DNA of 14,121 bases from positions 1 to 14,121 of the forward strand of contig CALGGJ010000018.1 in assembly GCA_937915745.1 (NCBI GenBank), in the 5' to 3' direction. The notes below the pieces were generated by a model. That model was not told the DNA's origin, ran no database searches, and was given only the letters and a program-made list of their open reading frames with translations. The position numbers were made by a program, and so were the translations under genes. Shown here piece by piece: positions 1 through 6,105 of the stretch. Source of the DNA: an uncultured Prevotellaceae bacterium (GTDB taxonomy: Bacteria > Bacteroidota > Bacteroidia > Bacteroidales > Bacteroidaceae). Positions within the stretch are counted from its first letter, which is position 1. Every line of letters begins with the position of its first letter.

Positions 1-477
1 CAGGTTGTGTATCCCGCTCACCTTGCGTGCCGTGGCGTTGAACAGTTTTGTAGGTATGGTCTTCGACAGAGGGTCGCCTTTGCGGCGGTTCATCTTGTAG
101 CCGCTCACCAGGTCGTAGCCCTCGTCGGCTATCATGTGATAGAGTTCGGGTATTTCGTCGGGGCTGTCTTGAAGGTCGGCATCCATGGTGATGACCACAT
201 CGCCCTCGGCCCGTTCGAACCCACAAAAGAGTGCAGGGCTCTTGCCGTAGTTGCGACGGAACTTGATGCCGTGCACCTCGGGATATTGGGAGGTGAGCTG
301 CTCGATTACCTGCCACGAGCGGTCGGTGGAGCCGTCGTCGCAAAATATGATTTCGTAGGTGAAGCCGTTTTGATCCATCACTCGCTTTATCCATGAGTGG
401 AGCTCGGCCAGCGATTCTTCTTCGTTATAAAGGGGTATTACAACTGATATGTTCATATCTGTATTTTTGGTCGTCAT
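1..477 (-). CDS. Family 2 glycosyltransferase (DPM1/ArnC-like), C-terminus off the left edge
   Basis: The first 159 residues are present; the rest lies outside the window. The N-terminus is a GT-A nucleotide-sugar fold: NISVVIPLYNEEESL at residues 9-23, CDDGSTD at 46-52, FRRNYGKSPAL at 73-83, and the metal-binding DAD within TMDADLQD at 97-104. This pattern is typical of polyprenyl-phosphate (undecaprenyl-phosphate) mannosyl/glucosyl transferases that act at the inner membrane; the missing part would show whether C-terminal membrane helices follow. The start at 477 directly follows the TAA of the upstream gene (TAAATG), suggesting translational coupling. A second in-frame ATG at 456, seven residues later and right before ISVVIPLYNEE, is an equally plausible start. 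It is the last visible gene of the ruvC operon. The family is clear; the sugar and acceptor cannot be told. Confidence 0.93.
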   Translation of the reverse strand, partial: MTTKNTDMNISVVIPLYNEEESLAELHSWIKRVMDQNGFTYEIIFCDDGSTDRSWQVIEQLTSQYPEVHGIKFRRNYGKSPALFCGFERAEGDVVITMDADLQDSPDEIPELYHMIADEGYDLVSGYKMNRRKGDPLSKTIPTKLFNATARKVSGIHNL

Positions 478-1047
478 TTACTTGTTGGGCAGCATTATCT
501 TCACTGCCTTGCGGTGTGCGACGAATGTCACGGGTATGGTGAGCAGGAGCGAGATGAAGATGTTGTTTTCAAACAATGCCAGTGTCATCTGCATTGGTGT
601 GAGACTCTGAATGAGCGAGAACTGGTCGCGTGCGGTGGCAAGCATGTCGGACGCTCCTATTGCCTTGTATTGTGCCTCGGCTTCGGGTGAGAACAGGGTT
701 GTGTGGAACACCTGCATGAGTTGTCCGTGGTCGAGGTATGTGAAATAGACAAGGTGGCCTACACCTGCCAACATGCAGGCGTAGGTGAACATGAGGAAGG
801 CAAAGCTCCATGCCACAAGTCTGGACACTCGCTCGCCTACATTGAGGTGTTGCTTGAACCGCCATGCCAGATAGAATGGGAACAGGCACGACAGGCCGAA
901 TGCGGCCATGCCTGCCAGCATAGACAGCAGGTTACCGCTCACAAAGCCGCCGACTATGAAGCCGAAGGTGGTGAGCCATGCTATTCCGAGAAATGTTCCG
1001 TATTCGATGGCAAAGCTTTGAGCCATCTTATAGTGTTCTGAATTCAT
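478..1047 (-). CDS. DUF4199 family integral membrane protein
   Basis: A 189-residue protein with four hydrophobic segments, roughly residues 15-36, 40-62, 77-103 and 155-178, separated after the third by a polar stretch of about 50 residues. The layout and the opening MNSEHYKMAQSFAIEYG resemble the DUF4199 family, which is confined mainly to Bacteroidetes and has no established function. In that phylum such genes often sit directly before a family 2 glycosyltransferase, as here. This may mean a shared role in lipid-linked glycan work; that is inference. It begins 24 bp after the ruvC stop and its TAA touches the ATG of the glycosyltransferase gene, so the three are very likely cotranscribed. 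No catalytic motif is visible. Confidence 0.85.
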   Translation of the reverse strand: MNSEHYKMAQSFAIEYGTFLGIAWLTTFGFIVGGFVSGNLLSMLAGMAAFGLSCLFPFYLAWRFKQHLNVGERVSRLVAWSFAFLMFTYACMLAGVGHLVYFTYLDHGQLMQVFHTTLFSPEAEAQYKAIGASDMLATARDQFSLIQSLTPMQMTLALFENNIFISLLLTIPVTFVAHRKAVKIMLPNK

Positions 1048-1071
1048 CTTAAGCTTATCTCATCCGCGGGT

Positions 1072-1653
1072 TTACCTCACCCGCGAAGTATTTTTCTTCA
1101 CAAAGTCTTTCCACGATGTACCTGAACTCACCGTGGCAGGGCGGCCCATCTGCACAAAATGGCAATATGCGGCAGCCAGCGCATCGGTGGCGTCGAGCTG
1201 GAGGTCCATTATCTCATTGCTTATGTTGAGCATACGTTGCAGCATGGCAGCAACCTGCACCTTCGAGGCGGCACCGTTACCGGTGATGGCTTTCTTTATC
1301 TTCATCGGCTCATACTCGGTGATGGGTATATCGCGCTGTATGGCGGCACAGATGGCCACGCCCTGAGCCCGTCCCAGCTTGAGCATACTCTGCACGTTCT
1401 TGCCGAAGAAGGGTGCCTCGATGGCCAATTCGTCGGGATGATAAGAGTCGATGATGCTCAGCACCCGCTCGTATATCTTTCCCAGCTTGAGGTAGTGGCT
1501 GGCATATTTCTTCAGTTCAATCACACCGAAAGCAACCATCTCGCTCTTGTTGCCCGTCACACGCAATATGGCATACCCCATGACATTGGTGCCGGGGTCG
1601 ATGCCCATAACTATCTTTTCGGGCTTCGGGGCCGATGTGTTGCGACTTGTCAT
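1072..1653 (-). CDS. ruvC: Holliday junction resolvase RuvC
   Basis: 193 residues. RuvC is the endonuclease of the RuvABC complex and cuts Holliday junctions symmetrically during recombinational repair. The RNase H-like fold and all four acidic active-site residues are present: D19 in MGIDPGTNVMGYA, E79 in AIEAPFFGKN, and D154 and D157 in DATDALAAAYCH (equivalent to D7, E66, D138 and D141 of the E. coli enzyme). The SMLKLGRAQG and ITGNGAASKVQV motifs are also typical. The N-terminus is about 12 residues longer than in E. coli, and a short basic tail ends in SRVR. The start at 1653 lies about 28 nt after the predicted transcription start of a well-matched promoter. It is the first gene of a three-gene minus-strand operon. 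Confidence 0.97.
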   Translation of the reverse strand: MTSRNTSAPKPEKIVMGIDPGTNVMGYAILRVTGNKSEMVAFGVIELKKYASHYLKLGKIYERVLSIIDSYHPDELAIEAPFFGKNVQSMLKLGRAQGVAICAAIQRDIPITEYEPMKIKKAITGNGAASKVQVAAMLQRMLNISNEIMDLQLDATDALAAAYCHFVQMGRPATVSSGTSWKDFVKKNTSRVR

Positions 1654-1687
1654 TACTGCCGTGTAGGTATCAGTGCTGATTATGGTG

Positions 1688-1717
1688 CAAAATTATGAAA
1701 AAAAAGCGATACGGCAA
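1688..1717 (-). promoter_or_regulatory. Predicted Bacteroidetes-type promoter for the ruvC operon
   Basis: Read on the minus strand, TTG (1717-1715) is followed by exactly 19 bp and then TAATTTTG (1695-1688). This fits the Bacteroidetes housekeeping sigma factor consensus TTTG-N19-21-TAnnTTTG. Transcription would start near 1680-1683, giving a leader of about 28 nt before the ruvC ATG. The match is seen in the sequence; its activity is inferred. Confidence 0.72.
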
Positions 1718-1728
1718 CATGTTTTCAG

Positions 1729-1756
1729 GAAAAAGCGCATGTACCGCTTGCTTTTT
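1729..1756. terminator. Small terminator-like hairpin with flanking A and T runs
   Basis: AAGCG (1733-1737) and CGCTT (1745-1749) form a 5-bp stem around a 7-nt loop, with an A run on the left and a T run (1752-1756) on the right. The structure is nearly symmetric, so it could act on either strand. It lies just upstream of the -33 box of the ruvC promoter, where it could stop transcripts arriving from the right. The stem is short, so function is uncertain. Confidence 0.3.
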
Positions 1757-1834
1757 AGTCGTCACATCACCTGTTTGGCAACTCGGGCACATGTCCTGCG
1801 CCTGCTTTTCATGCGGTGCAGCGGTGGTGAGGCC

Positions 1835-1900
1835 GTGACTGCGCACTCGCAGGGCCGTGACTGCGCACTCACAGAGCCGAGACTGCGCACTCGCACGAAT
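1835..1900. repeat. Three tandem copies of a 22-bp repeat in the divergent intergenic region
   Basis: Units lie at 1835-1856, 1857-1878 and 1879-1900. All three share the core GACTGCGCACTC; copies 1 and 2 differ at two positions, and copy 3 diverges at its right end. The core contains the palindrome TGCGCA and the near-palindrome ACTGCGCACT, so each unit could hold a protein-binding site or fold weakly. The array lies about 100 bp upstream of the -33 box for the penicillin-binding protein gene and about 120 bp from that for ruvC. A period of 22 bp is close to two helical turns, so sites would face the same side of the DNA. The role is unknown. Apart from the two promoters, the hairpin and this array, I see no gene in 1654-2055. 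Confidence 0.85.
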
Positions 1901-1998
1901 GGCATGTTGCACGGCGTGTGCGACACTTCAACACGAAGCCTTTTCACACATCTGCACACAATATTCGCCCACAAATGCAGATTTCGCCGCTCCGACGC

Positions 1999-2028
1999 TT
2001 GCCGTATTGCAAAAAAAGCGTAACTTTG
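1999..2028 (+). promoter_or_regulatory. Predicted Bacteroidetes-type promoter for the penicillin-binding protein gene
   Basis: TTG (1999-2001), a 19-bp spacer and TAACTTTG (2021-2028) match the Bacteroidetes consensus with the ideal spacing. Transcription would start near 2033-2036. This placement rules out starts well upstream of 2041 and favours the ATG at 2056, which leaves a leader of about 20 nt. The ATG at 2041 would leave almost no leader. Confidence 0.75.
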
Positions 2029-2055
2029 TACCTTAAAGTAATGTATCAAGGTGTC

Positions 2056-4437
2056 ATGAATACAGAAACAAGGCAGAATACAAAACAAGGCGGCAGTGTG
2101 GCTGCCGGGGTGATGACCATATGGATTATAGTGCTGCTCATCCTGCTGAGCGGTTTGGGTGTGGTGTATGCCATCTCCGAAGGCAAGCTGGGCAACATAC
2201 CCGACATTGAACAGTTGCAAAACCCAATCAACAAATACGCCACCCGTGTCTATTCAGACGACGGTGTACTGATGGGAACCTGGAGCTATGCAAGCCAAAA
2301 CCGAGTGATGGTGCCCTACGACTCAATTCCTCAAAACCTGGTTAACGCACTGGTGGCCACCGAAGACGAGCGGTTCTACGAACACTCGGGCATCGACTTC
2401 AAAGCCATAGCACGTGCCATAGTGAAACGACTGATACAGGGCGATGTGTCGGCCGGCGGCGGTTCGACCATCACACAGCAACTGGCCAAGCAGCTATATA
2501 CCGATGTGGCACACGACATCCGAGGACGCATGATGCAGAAACCAATAGAATGGTACATAGCCGTACAACTCGAGAAGTACTACACGAAAGAGGAAATCAT
2601 AGCAATGTACCTCAACCAATTCGACTTCCTCTACAATGCCGTAGGCATCAAAAACGCTGCACAGACCTACTTCGGCAAGTCGCAATACGACCTCACACTG
2701 AACGAGTGCGCCATACTGGTAGGCATGTGTAAGAACCCATCCTACTTCAACCCTATGCGCGACAGCGAGAAATGCCGCGGACGCCGCAACGTAGTGCTCG
2801 AACAGATGTACAAAGCCGGATACATAGACCAAGCCACAATGAAAGCCACACAAGCCGAGCCAATCGACGTGTCGCTCTTTAAGATAACCAGCCACAACGA
2901 AGGAGTCGCACCATACGTGCGCGAATTGCTGAGACGCACCATGATGGCACACAAACCAAGCCGCGATGAATACGCATCGTGGCAATACCAGCAATTCTAC
3001 GACGACTCACTCGCCTGGGAGACCGACCCACTGTTCGGATGGTGCAACAAAAACAAAAAGAAGAACGGCGAATACTACAACATCTACACCGACGGACTGA
3101 AAGTATATACCACCATCGACACACGCATGCAACGATATGCCGAGGAAGCTGTGCGCGAACATGTGGCAATGTATCTGCAACCGGCATTCGAAAACCTGAA
3201 GAGCAGATACTCCACATATCCGTATATCGGCATCACAGGGAAGCGTATGGAAGAAATCCTGAAACGCACCATACGCCAAAGCGAACGATACAGAGTGCTG
3301 AAAGAAGGAGGGGCAACCGACGAGGAGATTGAGCAGTCGTTCAACACAAAGACCAAGATGACCCTACTGAAGTATGAGAACGACGGTACATGCTCGGAAT
3401 TCGAGACCGAGATGACACCACGCGACTCGATACTCTACTACAAGAAGTTCCTGCGCACAGGCATGATGGCCGAAGACCCGCAGACAGGATATGTGCGGGC
3501 CTACGTAGGCGGCCTCGACTTCCGCCACTTCCAATACGACAACGTTATGGGAGGCGGCCGGCGCCAGGTGGGATCAACCATCAAGCCATACCTCTACTCG
3601 CTGGCCATGATGAACGGATGGACACCATGCGACGAAATCGACACCTCACCATTTTCGGCTGGCGGATGGTCGCCACGCGGCGGAGTAGGCGGATATCGCA
3701 CACTGGCTGCAGCACTGGCTGCATCGAGCAACCAAGCCAGCGCCCGACTCATCGACATGCTGCGTCCGGAAAACTTCATCAACATTCTGCGACAGTTCGG
3801 CATACGCACAATCAACATCGACCCCACCCTATCACTCTGCCTCGGCACATGCGACATAAGCATAGGCGAGATGGTGAGCGGATATACCGCATTTGCCAAC
3901 CAAGGACTCAGGACCGAGCCACTGCTCGTAAGCCATATAGAAGATGCCGACGGAACGGTCATCGCCACATTCACGCCACGCACCAACGAAGTACTCTCGC
4001 CCGAAGCTGCATACCAGATGGTGACCATGCTGCGGGGAGTAATCGACAGCGGAACCGGACGAGCACTACGCTCAACAATACATGCCGACATGGGCGGAAA
4101 AACCGGAACCACCAACTCGAATGCCGACGGATGGTTCATGGGCTTCACACCACGGCTCGTGGTCGGTGCATGGGTAGGCGGCGACGACCGCGACATACAC
4201 TTCGACTCTATGAACTATGGACAAGGAGCACGTGCCGGACTGCCTATATACCACAAATTCATGAACAAAGTATATCGCGACGGACGGCTCGGCATCAACC
4301 AGGAACAGAAATTCGAAGCTCCGGCAGGATTCGACCCTTGCTACAACCGCCTCGACGAACTGCGCAGCTACGAACACAGCGACGACGAGGGAGAAGTTGA
4401 CGAATACGAAAACCAGATAGACGAGGCATTCCAATAA
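2056..4437 (+). CDS. Class A penicillin-binding protein (PBP1A-type transglycosylase/transpeptidase)
   Basis: Bifunctional peptidoglycan synthase of 793 residues, anchored in the inner membrane with both catalytic domains in the periplasm. A single membrane helix spans about residues 19-40. The GT51 glycosyltransferase domain has ATEDERFYEHSGIDF (catalytic E103), GGSTITQQLAKQLYT and KPIEWYIAVQLE (second acidic residue E165). The transpeptidase domain has the acyl-enzyme serine in GSTIKP (S507, K510), SSN at 557-559 and KTGTT at 682-686. All key residues are intact. Start choice: the promoter ends at 2028, and AAGG at 2048-2051 sits just before the ATG at 2056; an in-frame ATG at 2041 is the alternative. 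The C-terminus is acidic. kdsB follows after 43 bp, so the two may be cotranscribed, joining peptidoglycan and LPS synthesis. Confidence 0.96.
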   Translation: MNTETRQNTKQGGSVAAGVMTIWIIVLLILLSGLGVVYAISEGKLGNIPDIEQLQNPINKYATRVYSDDGVLMGTWSYASQNRVMVPYDSIPQNLVNALVATEDERFYEHSGIDFKAIARAIVKRLIQGDVSAGGGSTITQQLAKQLYTDVAHDIRGRMMQKPIEWYIAVQLEKYYTKEEIIAMYLNQFDFLYNAVGIKNAAQTYFGKSQYDLTLNECAILVGMCKNPSYFNPMRDSEKCRGRRNVVLEQMYKAGYIDQATMKATQAEPIDVSLFKITSHNEGVAPYVRELLRRTMMAHKPSRDEYASWQYQQFYDDSLAWETDPLFGWCNKNKKKNGEYYNIYTDGLKVYTTIDTRMQRYAEEAVREHVAMYLQPAFENLKSRYSTYPYIGITGKRMEEILKRTIRQSERYRVLKEGGATDEEIEQSFNTKTKMTLLKYENDGTCSEFETEMTPRDSILYYKKFLRTGMMAEDPQTGYVRAYVGGLDFRHFQYDNVMGGGRRQVGSTIKPYLYSLAMMNGWTPCDEIDTSPFSAGGWSPRGGVGGYRTLAAALAASSNQASARLIDMLRPENFINILRQFGIRTINIDPTLSLCLGTCDISIGEMVSGYTAFANQGLRTEPLLVSHIEDADGTVIATFTPRTNEVLSPEAAYQMVTMLRGVIDSGTGRALRSTIHADMGGKTGTTNSNADGWFMGFTPRLVVGAWVGGDDRDIHFDSMNYGQGARAGLPIYHKFMNKVYRDGRLGINQEQKFEAPAGFDPCYNRLDELRSYEHSDDEGEVDEYENQIDEAFQ

Positions 4438-4480
4438 CAGCAAAAAAACACCGACAACACACAAGACCGAAATACACAAA

Positions 4481-5287
4481 ATGAAATACATCGGAATCAT
4501 TCCCGCACGATACGCATCGACACGCTTCCCTGCAAAACCACTGGCAATACTCGGAGGCAAGACAGTAATCGAGCGTGTGTTCAAACAAGTGAGAGACACG
4601 GTTGACTATGCAGTGGTGGCCACCGACGACCAACGCATCTACGACACCGTAGTCGCATTCGGCGGCAACGCAATAATGACCGGCACCGACTGCAAAAGCG
4701 GCACCGACCGCTGCTGGCAGGCATTCAGACAACTCAAGAGCTCTCAGAACCCTGAAAACTCCGAAAGTCCCGGAAACCCCGTGAACACCTCTGCCATCAT
4801 CATAAACATACAAGGCGACGAACCATTCGTACAACCACAACAAATAGAAAGCCTGAAACAGTGCTTCGACAACCCAACGGTAGATATAGCCACACTCGTC
4901 AAACCATTCGCGCCAACCGATATGCCCGAAACGCTCAGAAACCCCAACTCGCCAAAAGTGGTAGTGAACCGAAAGATGGAAGCGATGTATTTCTCGCGCT
5001 CGGTGATACCCTACCTGCGAGGGAAGGACCCCGGACAATGGCTCAACCAGCATACATTCTACAAACACATAGGACTCTACGCATACCGTGCCAACATACT
5101 GGAAGAAATAACACAACTGCCGCAATCGCAACTCGAACTAGCCGAATCGCTCGAACAACTGCGGTGGCTTGAAAACGGATACAAAATAAAAGTAGGAATC
5201 ACCAACATCGAAACCATCGGCATCGACACACCCGACGACCTCATACGCGCAGAACAATTTCTTGCCGACAGACAAGGTGAGAAGTAA
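4481..5287 (+). CDS. kdsB: 3-deoxy-manno-octulosonate cytidylyltransferase (CMP-KDO synthetase)
   Basis: 268 residues. The cytoplasmic enzyme activates KDO with CTP to CMP-KDO for the LPS inner core. Motifs seen: GIIPARYASTRFPAKPLA at 5-22 (CTP binding), SGTDRC near 73, IQGDEPFVQP with metal-binding D113, NSPKVVV, FYKHIGLYAYR, LAESLEQLRWLENG and GIDTPDDL with the second metal-binding aspartate D249. The fold is complete and the sequence is close to Bacteroides KdsB. The oddity is a stretch of about 14-15 extra residues at roughly 89-105, between the helix ending AFRQLK and the strand IIINIQGDEP, where E. coli and Bacteroides proteins (recalled) have a tight loop. A related stretch occurs in the M3 peptidase downstream. 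Confidence 0.97.
   Translation: MKYIGIIPARYASTRFPAKPLAILGGKTVIERVFKQVRDTVDYAVVATDDQRIYDTVVAFGGNAIMTGTDCKSGTDRCWQAFRQLKSSQNPENSESPGNPVNTSAIIINIQGDEPFVQPQQIESLKQCFDNPTVDIATLVKPFAPTDMPETLRNPNSPKVVVNRKMEAMYFSRSVIPYLRGKDPGQWLNQHTFYKHIGLYAYRANILEEITQLPQSQLELAESLEQLRWLENGYKIKVGITNIETIGIDTPDDLIRAEQFLADRQGEK
4745..4786 (+). repeat. In-frame insert in kdsB, copy 1 of a short repeat shared with the M3 peptidase gene
   Basis: These bases encode QNPENSESPGNPVN, residues 89-102 of KdsB. Aligned without gaps to 6480-6521 and in the same reading frame, 28 of 39 positions from the AGAA onward are identical, including ACTCCGA and the AACCC-GT block. The extra residues lie in a loop absent from KdsB homologues that I can recall. 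The TCCGA-rich makeup hints at decay from a longer simple repeat. Confidence 0.6.
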
Positions 5288-5301
5288 GATGTCTGATGTA
5301 A

Positions 5302-5336
5302 GTATTCCTGTAATACCCCTATTCCAGTAATTACTG
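5302..5336. promoter_or_regulatory. Hairpin and 12-bp perfect palindrome ahead of the Crp/Fnr gene
   Basis: Two symmetric elements lie in the 104-bp gap after kdsB. GTATT (5302-5306) and AATAC (5312-5316) can pair around a 5-nt loop. Then CAGTAATTACTG (5325-5336) is a perfect 12-bp palindrome ending 55 bp before the Crp/Fnr start. Proteins of that family bind palindromes as dimers and often regulate their own genes, so this could be an operator. That is inference from position and symmetry. No TAnnTTTG box was seen in the gap. Confidence 0.4.
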
Positions 5337-5391
5337 ACAATAAAAAATCACGACGGACACACAATAACCTCTAATTCCTGACAATTCGCAG

Positions 5392-6105
5392 ATGGAAACC
5401 AGCATGACCGAAAAAATGCAGATGCTGCCACTGCTGCAAGGGCTGACACTGCAAGACTTCAACGAACTCATCGTGAACATGAAACTCGACTTCAGGCAAC
5501 ACGACGAAGGCGACACCATAGCAAACCAGGGCGACAGGTGCAACATGCTTGTTTACATCATAGGAGGCACATTCGAAGCTGAATACCACGACACAAAACG
5601 CGCACTGATTATCAGCGAGACATGCAACGACACACCACACCTCATCGAGCCATACAACCTGTTCGGAGTGAAACGCACATACGAACGCACATACACATTC
5701 GCCACAGAAGGTGCTACGTTCTGCATCTCGCGCGAATTCTTCATGGCCAAAATGCTGGCAAACCCAATCATACGCAGCAACTACATCAACTTCCTGTGCA
5801 ACGAACTGAGGAAAAGCTATACACAACTGCAAACAAACCACCACAACGACATCGAACACAAAATGATTGCAGCGCTGCAAAGCTACTGCCTGTTCCCAAA
5901 AGGCGAAAAGACGATGAGGATGACTATGAACGACCTGGCATACATGATAGACGAAACACGGCTAAATGTATCCAACACTCTCAACAAGTGGAAAGACGAC
6001 GACCTCATCGAACTGCGCCGGTTTGGATTCACAATAAAAGACATGGCTGTACTCAATGACAAAAAACACTTATTAAACACAGCAACAAAGGCAAACCGAC
6101 GATGA
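5392..6105 (+). CDS. Crp/Fnr family transcriptional regulator
   Basis: 237 residues in the usual two-part layout. A cyclic-nucleotide-binding-like beta-barrel spans about residues 12-125 (MLPLLQGLTLQDFNELI, HDEGDTIANQGDRCNMLVYIIGG). A dimer helix spans about 125-150, and a winged helix-turn-helix about 175-222 (MTMNDLAYMIDETRLNVSN, LIELRRFGFTIKD). The arginine-serine phosphate-binding motif of true cAMP receptors is not evident and there is no N-terminal cysteine cluster like that of FNR, so the effector is unknown. The start is the first of three close in-frame methionine codons; ATG at 5404 is an alternative. The stop overlaps the M3 peptidase start by 4 bp (ATGA), so the two are translationally coupled. 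Spacing to kdsB is 104 bp, leaving room for its own promoter. Confidence 0.9.
   Translation: METSMTEKMQMLPLLQGLTLQDFNELIVNMKLDFRQHDEGDTIANQGDRCNMLVYIIGGTFEAEYHDTKRALIISETCNDTPHLIEPYNLFGVKRTYERTYTFATEGATFCISREFFMAKMLANPIIRSNYINFLCNELRKSYTQLQTNHHNDIEHKMIAALQSYCLFPKGEKTMRMTMNDLAYMIDETRLNVSNTLNKWKDDDLIELRRFGFTIKDMAVLNDKKHLLNTATKANRR

Noticed and set aside
1835..1900. CRISPR array
   Set aside because: The copies are directly adjacent with no spacers and only three in number; no cas genes are nearby.
1762..2220. A minus-strand frame of 152 codons covering the 22-bp repeats and running into the penicillin-binding protein gene
   Set aside because: Its repeat-encoded text follows from the DNA repeats, it covers the promoter and the start of a real gene, and it resembles no family.
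3390..4400. A 336-codon open frame on the plus strand inside the penicillin-binding protein gene
   Set aside because: It is an out-of-frame shadow, very rich in arginine, histidine and threonine with no recognisable fold. The other frame holds all transpeptidase motifs.
4295..5131. A 278-codon minus-strand frame across the end of the penicillin-binding protein gene and kdsB
   Set aside because: It spans two well-supported genes on the opposite strand and has the cysteine, valine and tyrosine bias of antisense frames.
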